The notes: generated by a model from the letters alone, not told the origin. DNA of 14,911 bases from IMCC26256 sp037146835 (GCA_037146835.1 JBAWWI010000051.1:1-14911), one strand, 5' to 3'; shown: positions 1 through 6,640, counted from the stretch's first letter. Made by a program: numbers and translations.

Positions 1-427
1 GTAGATCGCGCACAGTTGCGTGGCGAGAGAGATTTATGAGTTGTGTCTCGGTATTAGGTGCAACGAGCGCACCGCGCGCTACCTCTACAGCCTGTGTGCC
101 TGAGAGTTCCCCGGAGAGCAAGGCCGCCTGAGTCACCGGAAGGTGCTGCAATTGATTAGCGAGTACCACAACAGAGTCGGCTTCGTAGTGCGCACAATCT
201 GTCTCGTTAGAGAGCCACTCCGAAATACTCTTCGCGCCTTCACCCTTCCAAGCATTGGTGCGCTCTACCTGGCCCACAGCAACTGTGCGCAGAGAGTCGC
301 CTGCTCGACGAACCTTCTCAGCAATCTCAACTAATTCGCGAGCACCGGCAGCATCAACGCAATCAACCTCGAGGGAGGAGATGCAGGTCTGGATCTCTGA
401 GGTGAGTTGATTCAATCTATCGAACAT
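1..427 (-). CDS. DUF222 / 13E12-type HNH endonuclease family protein, N-terminal part (runs off left edge)
   Basis: Translating the minus strand from the ATG at 427 gives an uninterrupted 142-residue N-terminus that is still open at the window edge. It has the DUF222 look: an early helical stretch with AAGARELVEIAEKVRRAGD, then GEGAKSISEWLSNET, which fits the family's (D/E)GA.S...WL motif, then a helical region with GELSGTQAVEVARGAL. Family members are about 400-500 residues long and usually end in an HNH nuclease domain, which would lie outside this window. They are multi-copy in actinobacteria and include the mycobacterial 13E12-repeat proteins. Their role is poorly defined; DNA-damage or mobile-DNA links are suspected. 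The start is supported by a -10-like TATAGT just upstream that would put transcription at or next to the ATG. There is no Shine-Dalgarno sequence. A perfect LexA-type palindrome covers the start codon. The family call is confident; nuclease activity is inferred only. Confidence 0.85.
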   Translation of the reverse strand, partial: MFDRLNQLTSEIQTCISSLEVDCVDAAGARELVEIAEKVRRAGDSLRTVAVGQVERTNAWKGEGAKSISEWLSNETDCAHYEADSVVVLANQLQHLPVTQAALLSGELSGTQAVEVARGALVAPNTETQLINLSRHATVRDL

Positions 428-435
428 ATGTTCGA
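420..435. promoter_or_regulatory. LexA/SOS-box-like perfect palindrome
   Basis: TCGAACATATGTTCGA is a perfect 16-bp palindrome. It matches the Gram-positive/mycobacterial LexA consensus CGAAC-N4-GTTCG, in its extended form TCGAAC-N4-GTTCGA. It contains the minus-strand start codon (425-427) of the DUF222 gene and touches the -10-like TATAGT at 435-440, so a bound repressor would block initiation. That LexA binds here is inference from the consensus match and its position. Confidence 0.75.
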
Positions 436-440
436 CTATA
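435..440 (-). promoter_or_regulatory. -10 element of leaderless DUF222 promoter
   Basis: On the minus strand this reads TATAGT (5 of 6 to TATAAT). It ends 7 nt before the A of the DUF222 ATG at 427, so transcription would begin at or beside the start codon, giving a leaderless mRNA. A TTGTCA (452-457) lies upstream, but the 11-bp spacer is too short for an ordinary -35 box. The absence of a Shine-Dalgarno sequence agrees with leaderless initiation. Confidence 0.5.
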
Positions 441-546
441 AAACAGGGGTGTGACAACTACCGAGCGGTCTCAAGTTCTGAGCGCATCGAGTGGGCAATC
501 ACGGGCTGTTGACTCCCCAGGCCGCAATTCCTTTGACCATGAAATC

Positions 547-598
547 TGATAGCACTATCTGATAGCAGTATGTGATAGTGGTACTTGATAGTATCGAA
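547..598. promoter_or_regulatory. Four phased TGATAG boxes (13-bp period): likely toxin-antitoxin autoregulatory operator
   Basis: TGATAG occurs at 547, 560, 573 and 586, exactly 13 bp apart each time. The first unit contains a perfect inverted repeat (GATAG-CA-CTATC), the second and third are degenerate versions, and the last contains GATA-G-TATC. The array ends 2 nt before the antitoxin ATG and overlaps its likely -10 element. Antitoxins with ribbon-helix-helix-type N-termini commonly repress their own operon by binding short repeated boxes cooperatively, so this is the probable operator. Binding itself is inferred. Confidence 0.7.
589..594 (+). promoter_or_regulatory. -10 element of leaderless antitoxin promoter
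   Basis: TAGTAT fits the actinobacterial TAnnnT -10 pattern and ends 6 nt before the ATG at 601, placing the transcription start on the start codon. There is no Shine-Dalgarno sequence in front of the ATG. No convincing -35 is seen at the right distance. A TTGACC further up (533-538) could serve a second, weaker promoter. The element overlaps the fourth TGATAG box. Confidence 0.4.
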
Positions 599-600
599 TT

Positions 601-810
601 ATGGCTTCGAATAGAACGACATTCACTCTCGATGAGGAGTTGGCTGCGAGCGCGCAAGAACTCGGCGTAAATATCTCGGCCGCCGCGCGCCAAGGTGTCA
701 CCGACGCAGTCCGCGCTGCGATGGCAGCAGCAGACCGCGACGCCTACCGCCAGCATCCCGAGACTGCAGATACGTTCTGGACCGAGGCCGAGGCGTGGGT
801 ACAGCCGTGA
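601..810 (+). CDS. CcdA-like type II antitoxin
   Basis: This 69-residue protein would bind and neutralise the toxin encoded immediately downstream. Residues 5-40 form a strand-helix-helix pattern (RTTFTLDEELAASAQELG, then VNISAAARQGVTDAVRAAM). The segment LGVNISAAARQGV resembles the VNIS-containing helix of CcdA antitoxins. The C-terminus has the tryptophan-containing acidic tail (FWTEAEAW) expected of a toxin-binding region. Its stop codon overlaps the toxin's likely GTG start by 4 bp (GTGA), a typical antitoxin-toxin arrangement for translational coupling. The upstream four-box array suggests autorepression. The antitoxin role is well supported by size, order and partner. The CcdA subfamily assignment is by resemblance and could instead be another ribbon-helix-helix antitoxin family. 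Confidence 0.8.
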   Translation: MASNRTTFTLDEELAASAQELGVNISAAARQGVTDAVRAAMAAADRDAYRQHPETADTFWTEAEAWVQP

Positions 811-1115
811 ACCGAGGCGAAATCTGGTTAGCCCATGTTGGCAAAAAGCGTCGACCCGTAATAATACTTACGCGATCCGAGGTACTCGATGTACGAGATC
901 TCGTTACGGTGGCCGAAGTCACTACCTCGATTCGGGGTCTCACCGTGGAGGTCAAGATTGATCACGTCGTTGTCGGCCTAGACAGCCCTTCCGTTATTAA
1001 CTGCGATGGGCTACACACAGTTACCCAAGCCTCGCTGACTGGTCCTGTTGGCAGCGTCAGCGAAGATGTGATGCGAAAAGTTTGCTCAGCCATCACCCAA
1101 GCAGTTGGCTGCTAA
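807..1115 (+). CDS. PemK/MazF family toxin (probable mRNA-cleaving endoribonuclease)
   Basis: The product is about 102 residues with the PemK/MazF core: NRGEIWLA at the N-terminus, KKRRPVIIL (second strand), LVTVAEVTTSIRG, then SVINCDGLHTVTQASL and a C-terminal helix. Arg16 (in RRPV) and Thr39 (in AEVTTS) line up with the catalytic Arg/Thr pair of MazF proteins such as that of Bacillus subtilis. The loop between the first two strands is several residues shorter than in B. subtilis MazF. I chose the GTG at 807 because it puts RGE at the usual distance from the N-terminus and overlaps the antitoxin stop. A GTG at 795 in the same frame, with GAGG 7 nt upstream, would add four residues and is a real alternative. 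MazF toxins cleave RNA at short sequences; the specificity here cannot be read from sequence. Confidence 0.88.
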   Translation: MNRGEIWLAHVGKKRRPVIILTRSEVLDVRDLVTVAEVTTSIRGLTVEVKIDHVVVGLDSPSVINCDGLHTVTQASLTGPVGSVSEDVMRKVCSAITQAVGC

Positions 1116-1331
1116 GTGGGCTAAGTGTTGTGCCTGCAGTGGGCGAGCGAAGCGCGAGAACGGGAGCGCCGTTCGTTACGAGGCCCGAAGCGCGCGCATC
1201 GCAGCTGGAGATCCCGAAGATCCCATTCGCCCACCTCCATGGCCAGATTGGGCGGCGAGGCAGCCAGCGGTGTCTGGGAGTATTTCAAAGATATTTCAAG
1301 GCTTGATTACGAGATATTCTGCGAGATATTC
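1116..1331. other. Convergent intergenic spacer between toxin and DUF885 gene
   Basis: No supported gene was found here. A short hairpin (GAACGG at 1158-1163, CCGTTC at 1169-1174, 5-nt loop) lies just past the toxin stop but lacks a T-tract, so it is at best a weak terminator. The right part contains reiterated AT-rich words: TATTTCAA at 1281 and 1292, and GAGATATTC at 1311 and 1323. Their meaning is unclear. Confidence 0.4.
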
Positions 1332-3086
1332 CTACGGGCCGGGGCGAAATTCTGCGAGCTCTTGTTTAAGGAGGTCTAGGCCTAGAGGTCCGAGGTCGAG
1401 TGCGAATGCATGCCATGCCTTCAAATCAAACTCGGCACCGTGCTGCTTCTTTGAGGCCTCTCGAGCTTCAAGCCAGACCCTCTCGCCGATCTTGTATGAG
1501 ATGGCTTGCCCTGGAAGTCCGAGGTATCTATCAATCTCAAAGGACATCATCTCGCTTGGGAAACGGCTGCGCTTGATTGCAAATGCAAGCCCAATCTCAG
1601 GAGTCCAGACCTCTCCTGCAAACTCGTTCTCAGTACTTGGAATCCGTAACCCAAGATGCATTCCAATGTCGACAATTACCCGCACTGCTCGAAGCGCATG
1701 AGCTCGCAGCATTCCAAACTCGTAATCGGGTACGTCTAGGTATCCGAGCTCTCCCATAAGCCTCTCGGCGTAGAGGGCCCATCCTTCGCCGTGCCCGGAG
1801 TTCCACCCAAGCGTGCGCTGAAAACGGGTGAGCCTCTCGCCAAGGTGAACAACCTGGGCAATCTGAAGGTGATGCCCCGGCACTCCTTCGTGGTAGCAAG
1901 TTGAGACCTCTCCCCATAGAGGGAAACGCGTATGGCCTTGCGTTGGGTACCAAGTACGCCCGGGGCGAGAGAAATCTTCAGACGGCCCGGTGTAATACAT
2001 CGCCGCTCCGCCACCGGGAGGGGCGATCATGGCCTCGACTCGTTGAACCCGCTCGGGGATATCAAAGTGTGTTTCGTTTAGATCTGAGATTGTCTTGTCG
2101 AGGAGCTCTTGCAGCCATCCCCTAAATGCGTCTGGGCCTTCAATGGAGCGGCTGGGGTCGGTCTCTAATAAGTCGACAACCTCGCTGAGTCCGGCCCCTG
2201 GGAGGATGCGCTCTGCGAGAATCGTCATCTGCTCCTCAATGCGCTCTAGTTCGGCCCAGCCCCATTCGTAGGCCTCATCTAGATCAAGCTCCGCTCCGTT
2301 GTAGAGGCGCGAGAAGGCTGCGTATCGTTCGCGCCCTACTCCGTCTACCGGGGTAGATGCCGGGAGATATTTCTCCGAGAGAAACTCGGCGATCTCTGCA
2401 TAGGCTTGTGTGGCGCGTTCTGCATTCCCTCTTAGGGAAGCTTTGAGGGGCTTGGATTCGATTCCGCTTCGATCAAATTCGGATGCAACCGAGATAAAGA
2501 ATGGCTGCATCCCGGAAATTCCAGCCCATGCTGCGCACTGTCGTGCAACGCCCTCTACTTGACGCGAAGGAGCAAGAAGCCCGCGTCGAATCCCACTCTC
2601 AAGGGTCGCGCGCACCGAGGCAAGCGATGCTGCTACCCGAGACATGCGAACTGAGATCTGATCCCAGTCGGCTTCATTCTCTCGAGGCATGAGGTCGAAT
2701 ACCTCTCGCGTGGCCTGTATCGGTCCTCCAAGCACGTTGAGGTCTCGGTACTGCTCCCCAAGGCTCTCTAGAGAGAGCCCAACGCTGAGACGCTCCTGCA
2801 TAAATGCGCTAGCGATGCGGTCTCGGGTCTCGATTGTCTCGATTTCCTTAAGAGCCAGAAGAGCGGACCTAGCAAGATTGGAGCGCGCCTCAAGCGCCTC
2901 AGGGGAGTAGTCGGTAAGAGCGGTTGGGTGGTCGTCTATCCCAACTGCGGTGGAACCTGTCGGATCTAGTGCGGCGTATTCGGAGACGTATGCATCGCTT
3001 AGGGCGTAGACGTCACTAGGCGCTGAGATGGACATCATGCTGCCTGTGGCGTCATATTCGGTCCCTGCCTCGTCGCTATGCCCCAC
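1332..3086 (-). CDS. DUF885 family protein, zinc-metallopeptidase-like
   Basis: The 584 residues match the usual DUF885 length of about 550-600. The diagnostic HExxPGHH block is present (residues 399-406, HEGVPGHH), followed about 30 residues later by GEGWALYAE (Glu434 a probable third metal ligand), as in gluzincin-type peptidases. Other family-like blocks are PPGGGAAMYYTGPSEDFSRP near residue 356 and RYLGLPGQAISYKIGE near 520. No signal peptide or membrane segment is visible, so it is probably cytoplasmic. The GTG start at 3086 is supported by AGAGGT a few bases upstream. In-frame ATGs 16-17 codons later are alternatives. A peptidase role is likely from the motif, but DUF885 proteins are largely uncharacterised and the substrate is unknown. 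It is a monocistronic unit, convergent with the toxin-antitoxin operon. Confidence 0.88.
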   Translation of the reverse strand: MGHSDEAGTEYDATGSMMSISAPSDVYALSDAYVSEYAALDPTGSTAVGIDDHPTALTDYSPEALEARSNLARSALLALKEIETIETRDRIASAFMQERLSVGLSLESLGEQYRDLNVLGGPIQATREVFDLMPRENEADWDQISVRMSRVAASLASVRATLESGIRRGLLAPSRQVEGVARQCAAWAGISGMQPFFISVASEFDRSGIESKPLKASLRGNAERATQAYAEIAEFLSEKYLPASTPVDGVGRERYAAFSRLYNGAELDLDEAYEWGWAELERIEEQMTILAERILPGAGLSEVVDLLETDPSRSIEGPDAFRGWLQELLDKTISDLNETHFDIPERVQRVEAMIAPPGGGAAMYYTGPSEDFSRPGRTWYPTQGHTRFPLWGEVSTCYHEGVPGHHLQIAQVVHLGERLTRFQRTLGWNSGHGEGWALYAERLMGELGYLDVPDYEFGMLRAHALRAVRVIVDIGMHLGLRIPSTENEFAGEVWTPEIGLAFAIKRSRFPSEMMSFEIDRYLGLPGQAISYKIGERVWLEAREASKKQHGAEFDLKAWHAFALDLGPLGLDLLKQELAEFRPGP

Positions 3087-3110
3087 TTCTACCTCTCAGA
3101 CTCGTTCTCT

Positions 3111-3130
3111 CTAGCCCACCTCAGGGCTAG
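3111..3130. repeat. Inverted repeat CTAGCCC/GGGCTAG upstream of DUF885 gene
   Basis: The arms are perfect 7-bp complements (3111-3117 and 3124-3130) around a 6-nt loop. They lie 24 bp upstream of the DUF885 GTG on its coding strand. It could be a dyad operator or a hairpin in the 5' leader. Function is unknown. Confidence 0.4.
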
Positions 3131-3286
3131 CTCGCTATCGGCTACTGAGAATCTAATTGCCCACGGCCGAGTCCTCGGCGACTACTCGACGTGAATTTGC
3201 AGCGATCTTGCCTTGATCTTGCTTCAGAGAGTGGCTCGGTGGGCACGCTGTAGGGGAGTCTTGCTACCGTCGCAGGGTCCATAGAG

Positions 3287-3324
3287 TCAGGGACTATCAG
3301 AATCAGGGACTATCAGAATCAGGG
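3287..3324. repeat. 16-bp tandem repeat, about 2.4 copies
   Basis: TCAGGGACTATCAGAA occurs perfectly at 3287-3302 and 3303-3318, followed by a partial TCAGGG at 3319-3324. It sits 63 bp upstream of the fumarase start. The period is not a multiple of three, and no coding role is apparent. It is either a slippage product or a repeated regulator site. Confidence 0.85.
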
Positions 3325-3350
3325 GCGCTGGGCCCACTGATCAGAGAGAG

Positions 3351-3375
3351 CATGCTCCAGCCTTAATGGAGCATG
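3351..3375. repeat. 9-bp inverted repeat at the fumarase 5' end
   Basis: CATGCTCCA (3351-3359) and TGGAGCATG (3367-3375) are perfect inverted arms with a 7-nt loop. They end 1 nt before the GAGGAG ribosome-binding site region (3377-3382). An in-frame ATG at 3366 is the last base of the loop plus the right arm, so the hairpin would bury it and leave the ATG at 3387 as the working start. It could alternatively be a dyad operator. The role is not known. Confidence 0.6.
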
Positions 3376-3386
3376 TGAGGAGCACA

Positions 3387-4805
3387 ATGGCAGCCGACTC
3401 AACCAAGCAAGGCGCAGTCTCGACCCGCACCGAGAGCGACTCGATGGGTCCTATCGAGGTCGCCAGCGATCGTTACTGGGGCCCCCAGACCGAGCGTTCG
3501 CTGCACCACTTCTCTGTAGCGAACGACCGCATGCCGACTGCGGTAATTCGCGCGATGGGGCTACTTAAGGGCGCAGCGGCGACGGTCAATAAAGACCTAG
3601 GGAAACTTAGCGACGAGAAGGCTGCGCTAATCAATGCTGCGGCGGATGAGGTAGTAGCAGGGAAACTTAGCGAGCACTTCCCGCTCTATGTATGGCAGAC
3701 CGGTTCTGGTACCCAGACCAACATGAACGTCAATGAAGTTATCTCGAATCGCGCGATTGAGATGGCGGGTGGCGAGATGGGCTCGAAGGCGCCGGTTCAC
3801 CCCAATGATGACGTGAACATGTCGCAGTCATCGAATGACACATTTCCAACGGCGATGAACATCGCGGCCTATCAAGAGGTAACCGCTCGCCTTGTTCCCT
3901 CGGTTACTGCGCTGCGCAATGCTCTCGATGCGAAGTCAAAAGAGTTTGCAGACATTGTGAAGATCGGGCGCACACATCTACAAGATGCAGTTCCACTTAC
4001 TCTTGGTCAAGAATTCAGTGGCTATGTTGCTCAATTGGACGCCGATTTAAAGCGTATTGATCAAGCGATGCCGGCTTTACTGCTTCTTGCTCTAGGCGGT
4101 ACTGCAGTAGGCACTGGAATCAATACTCACCCAGAGTTCGCTGATCGGTCGGCTGCGGAGATTGCACGCCTGACTGGACTCCCGTTTGCCTCGGCACCTA
4201 ACAAGTTTGCAGCACTTGCAGCGCATGACGACATTGTCTTCGCTAGTGGAGCGATCCGCACACTTGCCGTTTCGCTGATGAAGATCGCGAATGATGTGCG
4301 TTGGCTTGGCTCGGGGCCGCGTGCCGGAATCGGCGAGTTGCAGCTCCCTGAGAATGAGCCAGGATCCTCGATCATGCCCGGGAAGGTAAACCCAACTCAG
4401 TCCGAGGCTCTAACAATGGTCTGCGTTCAAGTGATGGGGAACGACACCGCTATCGGAGTTGCAGGATCCATGGGCAACTTCGAACTAAATGTGTTCAAGC
4501 CTGTAATGATCTTCAACTTCCTACATTCAGTAGACCTCCTCACCGATGCATGCAGAAACTTCATGGAGTTCTGCGTTGTTGGTATTGAGCCGAACCGCGA
4601 GCAGATCGCAAAGCACGTGCGCGACTCGTTGATGCTTGTGACAGCGCTAAACCCAGTCATTGGGTATGACAAGTCGGCGCTCATCGCAAAGAAGGCGCAT
4701 AAAGAAGGGACGAACCTTCGCGAGGCAGCAGTTTCGTTAGGTTTCCTCACAGGTGAAGAGTTCGATGCTGCGCTCAAGCCTGAGGAGATGATCGGTCCTA
4801 AGTGA
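3387..4805 (+). CDS. fumC: Class II fumarate hydratase (fumarase C)
   Basis: The enzyme interconverts fumarate and L-malate in the TCA cycle and acts as a cytoplasmic homotetramer. The 472 residues match the class II length (about 465). Visible landmarks are ESDSMGPIEV and DRYWGPQTERS at the N-terminus, TGSGTQTNMNVNEV, the HPNDDVNMSQSSND block, GRTHLQDA (His197 equivalent to the catalytic histidine) and GSSIMPGKVNPTQSE (Ser327/328, the signature and catalytic serine loop). All expected residues are present. I chose ATG 3387 because GAGGAG lies just upstream. An in-frame ATG at 3366 would add seven residues but has no ribosome-binding site and lies in a hairpin. The following dehydrogenase gene overlaps it by 4 bp, so the two are co-transcribed. 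Confidence 0.97.
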   Translation: MAADSTKQGAVSTRTESDSMGPIEVASDRYWGPQTERSLHHFSVANDRMPTAVIRAMGLLKGAAATVNKDLGKLSDEKAALINAAADEVVAGKLSEHFPLYVWQTGSGTQTNMNVNEVISNRAIEMAGGEMGSKAPVHPNDDVNMSQSSNDTFPTAMNIAAYQEVTARLVPSVTALRNALDAKSKEFADIVKIGRTHLQDAVPLTLGQEFSGYVAQLDADLKRIDQAMPALLLLALGGTAVGTGINTHPEFADRSAAEIARLTGLPFASAPNKFAALAAHDDIVFASGAIRTLAVSLMKIANDVRWLGSGPRAGIGELQLPENEPGSSIMPGKVNPTQSEALTMVCVQVMGNDTAIGVAGSMGNFELNVFKPVMIFNFLHSVDLLTDACRNFMEFCVVGIEPNREQIAKHVRDSLMLVTALNPVIGYDKSALIAKKAHKEGTNLREAAVSLGFLTGEEFDAALKPEEMIGPK

Positions 4806-5602
4806 GTCGCTCTAGGTTCGCTTTCCCCGGATCACATGCAATTATCACCGGAGGATCTTCAGGGATTGGTTTAGAGGTTGCCAAGCAACTTCGAGCGCGA
4901 GGATGCAGCGTCTCTGTAATCGCGCGAGATCCTGAGAAACTCGCTCAGCTCGAGGCTCAGAGTGACGGAGTGCGAACCGCCTCTGCAGATGTCACTGATG
5001 TAGCGGCTCTTAAAGGAGCAGTTGATCTGCTCGTCGAGCAATCTGGCCCATGTGACCTTCTAATTACTTGTGCCGGTGCTGCGCACCCTGGCTACTTCCT
5101 TGAATTAGATGATCAGGTATTTCGAGATCAAATGGAGCTCGATTACTTCGGAACCTTGAATGCGATAAAGGCAGTGCTTCCTTCAATGGTCGAGAGGGGA
5201 TCCGGCACCATCGTCGGGGTCTCGTCAGTGGCTGGATTGATTGGAGTATTTGGTTACTCCGCTTACGGTGCCTCAAAGTTCGCAGTGCGCGGATTACTTG
5301 AGTCGCTGCGTGCTGAGATGCGCAGCCATGGCGTGAAGGTTCTATGCGCGTATCCACCAGATACGGATACTCCAGGTTTTGAGACTGAGAACCTTCTGAA
5401 GCCTCGAGAGACGGCGGCTATCTCAGCGGGCATCAAATTACGAACAGCAGACGATGTTGCAACCTCTATCGTCAAGGGAATCGAGAAACAACAAGTAGCA
5501 ATTACTACTGATCTTCAATCCGCGCTATTGGTGCGCATCGCCGGACTGCTCAGGCCGATGCTTGACGCTGTGATGGCTCGCTCGGCGCGTAAAGCGAAAT
5601 AG
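4802..5602 (+). CDS. Short-chain dehydrogenase resembling 3-ketodihydrosphingosine reductase (KDSR-like)
   Basis: This 266-residue SDR is NAD(P)H-binding: TGGSSGIG at 16-23, CAG at 90-92 in place of NAG, catalytic Ser141/142, and YxxxK at Tyr155/Lys159. Its closest recognisable relatives are 3-ketodihydrosphingosine reductases (human KDSR, yeast Tsc10). It carries their hallmark AYPPDTDTPGFE (183-194), followed by N..KPRET, plus VFGYSAYGASKFAVRGL. Those enzymes reduce the keto group of a long-chain base in sphingolipid synthesis. A hydrophobic segment near 240-258 could give membrane contact, as in KDSR. The tetrad Asn position (MELDYFG) appears to be Asp114. Translation starts at GTG overlapping the fumarase stop (GTGA). 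No other sphingolipid gene is in the window, so the substrate may be a different keto-lipid. Confidence 0.82.
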   Translation: MSRSRFAFPGSHAIITGGSSGIGLEVAKQLRARGCSVSVIARDPEKLAQLEAQSDGVRTASADVTDVAALKGAVDLLVEQSGPCDLLITCAGAAHPGYFLELDDQVFRDQMELDYFGTLNAIKAVLPSMVERGSGTIVGVSSVAGLIGVFGYSAYGASKFAVRGLLESLRAEMRSHGVKVLCAYPPDTDTPGFETENLLKPRETAAISAGIKLRTADDVATSIVKGIEKQQVAITTDLQSALLVRIAGLLRPMLDAVMARSARKAK

Positions 5603-5608
5603 CGCGAC

Positions 5609-6640
5609 TTAAGCGATATTTTCTTCGAGGGCAGGTAGGTCTTGCCCCTCGGCGAGGGGGAAGTGGCACGCCACGAAGTGATTCGGTCGAACCTCTTGTA
5701 CCTGAGGCTCCTCTTGCGCACACTTCTCCGTAGCAAGCGGGCAACGTGTGCGGAATCTGCATCCAGATGGAGGGGCAAGAGGGGAGGGGATCTCTCCTCC
5801 GACACCGCCGCGAAGTGTCGGGTTGATCTCAGGGTCCGCAACCGGAATCGCGCTGAGAAGCGCAGCGGTATAGGGGTGAGCAGGTGATGCGTAGAGGTCA
5901 TCGGGTGTAGCGATCTCGCAGAGTTTTCCGAGGTACATAACTGCAACGCGGTCGCTGATGTTTTTTACGACTGCAAGGTCGTGAGCGATGAATACGAGAG
6001 TTAATCCGTAGCGAGCCTTCATGTCCTCAAGGAGGTTGAGGATCTGTGCCTGTACCGATACGTCGAGTGCGGAGACTGGCTCGTCGCAGATGATCACGCG
6101 TGGCTCGGTGGCAACAGCGCGAGCGATAGAGATTCGCTGGCACTGACCGCCAGAGAACTCGTGGGGCCTGCGACCAATCGCTGCCTCTGCATCGATTCCA
6201 ACAACCTCTAAGACCTCAAGCACCTTGGCCTGGCGACTGGCCTCGTCGCCGATCTTCCAAATGTCGAGTCCTTCGCGGACGATCTTGCCGACGCGTCTAC
6301 GTGGATTGAGTGACGAGATGGGGTCTTGGAAAATCATCTGAAGTCGAGGCCGCGTCTGTCGTAGTTCTTCGCCTCGCAGCGTTGTCAGGTCGACATCACC
6401 AAAGAGCACCTGGCCTGAGTTGGCAGAGACGATCTGCATGATGGCCTTGCCGAGGGTGGATTTTCCACAGCCGGACTCGCCGACAAGTCCGAGCGTCTCG
6501 CCCTCGCGAACATCAATGCTGATTCCTGCAACGGCGCTTACTTTGAGCCCTGAGCGCCCTACTGGGAACTCAACGAATAAGTCTTCAATGCGCAGGACGG
6601 TCTCGCCCTCGGAGAGATGTGCTTTGCCGGTACCAGCCAT
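5609..6640 (-). CDS. Peptide ABC transporter ATP-binding protein, OppF/DppF type
   Basis: This is the second ATPase of the importer and the last gene of the operon. In 343 residues it has Walker A GESGCGKS (54-61), a Q-loop with FQDPISSLNPR near 104, the signature FSGGQCQRI (162-170), Walker B VIICDE (182-187) and the H-loop histidine near 220. The C-terminal oligopeptide-transporter extension includes HPYTAALLSAIP and a four-cysteine pattern (Cys294, 300, 307, 325), typical of Opp/Dpp ATPases. The Cys in the signature motif is normal for OppF. It starts 1 bp after the preceding gene's stop. Its stop is only 6 bp from the convergent SDR gene, with no visible terminator between them. Confidence 0.95.
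   Translation of the reverse strand: MAGTGKAHLSEGETVLRIEDLFVEFPVGRSGLKVSAVAGISIDVREGETLGLVGESGCGKSTLGKAIMQIVSANSGQVLFGDVDLTTLRGEELRQTRPRLQMIFQDPISSLNPRRRVGKIVREGLDIWKIGDEASRQAKVLEVLEVVGIDAEAAIGRRPHEFSGGQCQRISIARAVATEPRVIICDEPVSALDVSVQAQILNLLEDMKARYGLTLVFIAHDLAVVKNISDRVAVMYLGKLCEIATPDDLYASPAHPYTAALLSAIPVADPEINPTLRGGVGGEIPSPLAPPSGCRFRTRCPLATEKCAQEEPQVQEVRPNHFVACHFPLAEGQDLPALEENIA

Larger units (their letters stand above)
3087..3386. other. Divergent regulatory spacer between DUF885 and fumarase genes
   Basis: This 300-bp spacer between divergently transcribed genes holds no supported gene. It does contain three repeat structures listed separately: a CTAGCCC/GGGCTAG hairpin next to the DUF885 start, a 16-bp tandem repeat, and a 9-bp-arm inverted repeat just before the fumarase ribosome-binding site. 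Promoters for both genes must lie here, but I see no clear -10/-35 pair. Confidence 0.6.

Noticed and set aside
499..756. Minus-strand 85-codon frame over the antitoxin and its operator
   Set aside because: It is antisense to a convincing antitoxin, runs through the operator repeats and resembles no known protein.
1105..1701. Plus-strand open frame of 198 codons across the toxin 3' end and DUF885 gene
   Set aside because: It is antisense to the DUF885 C-terminus and overlaps the toxin end. The translation is Ser/Arg/Pro-rich with no family resemblance.
5609..6640. Cys in the ABC signature motif as a defect
   Set aside because: FSGGQCQRI is the normal form in OppF-type ATPases, so it is not an anomaly.
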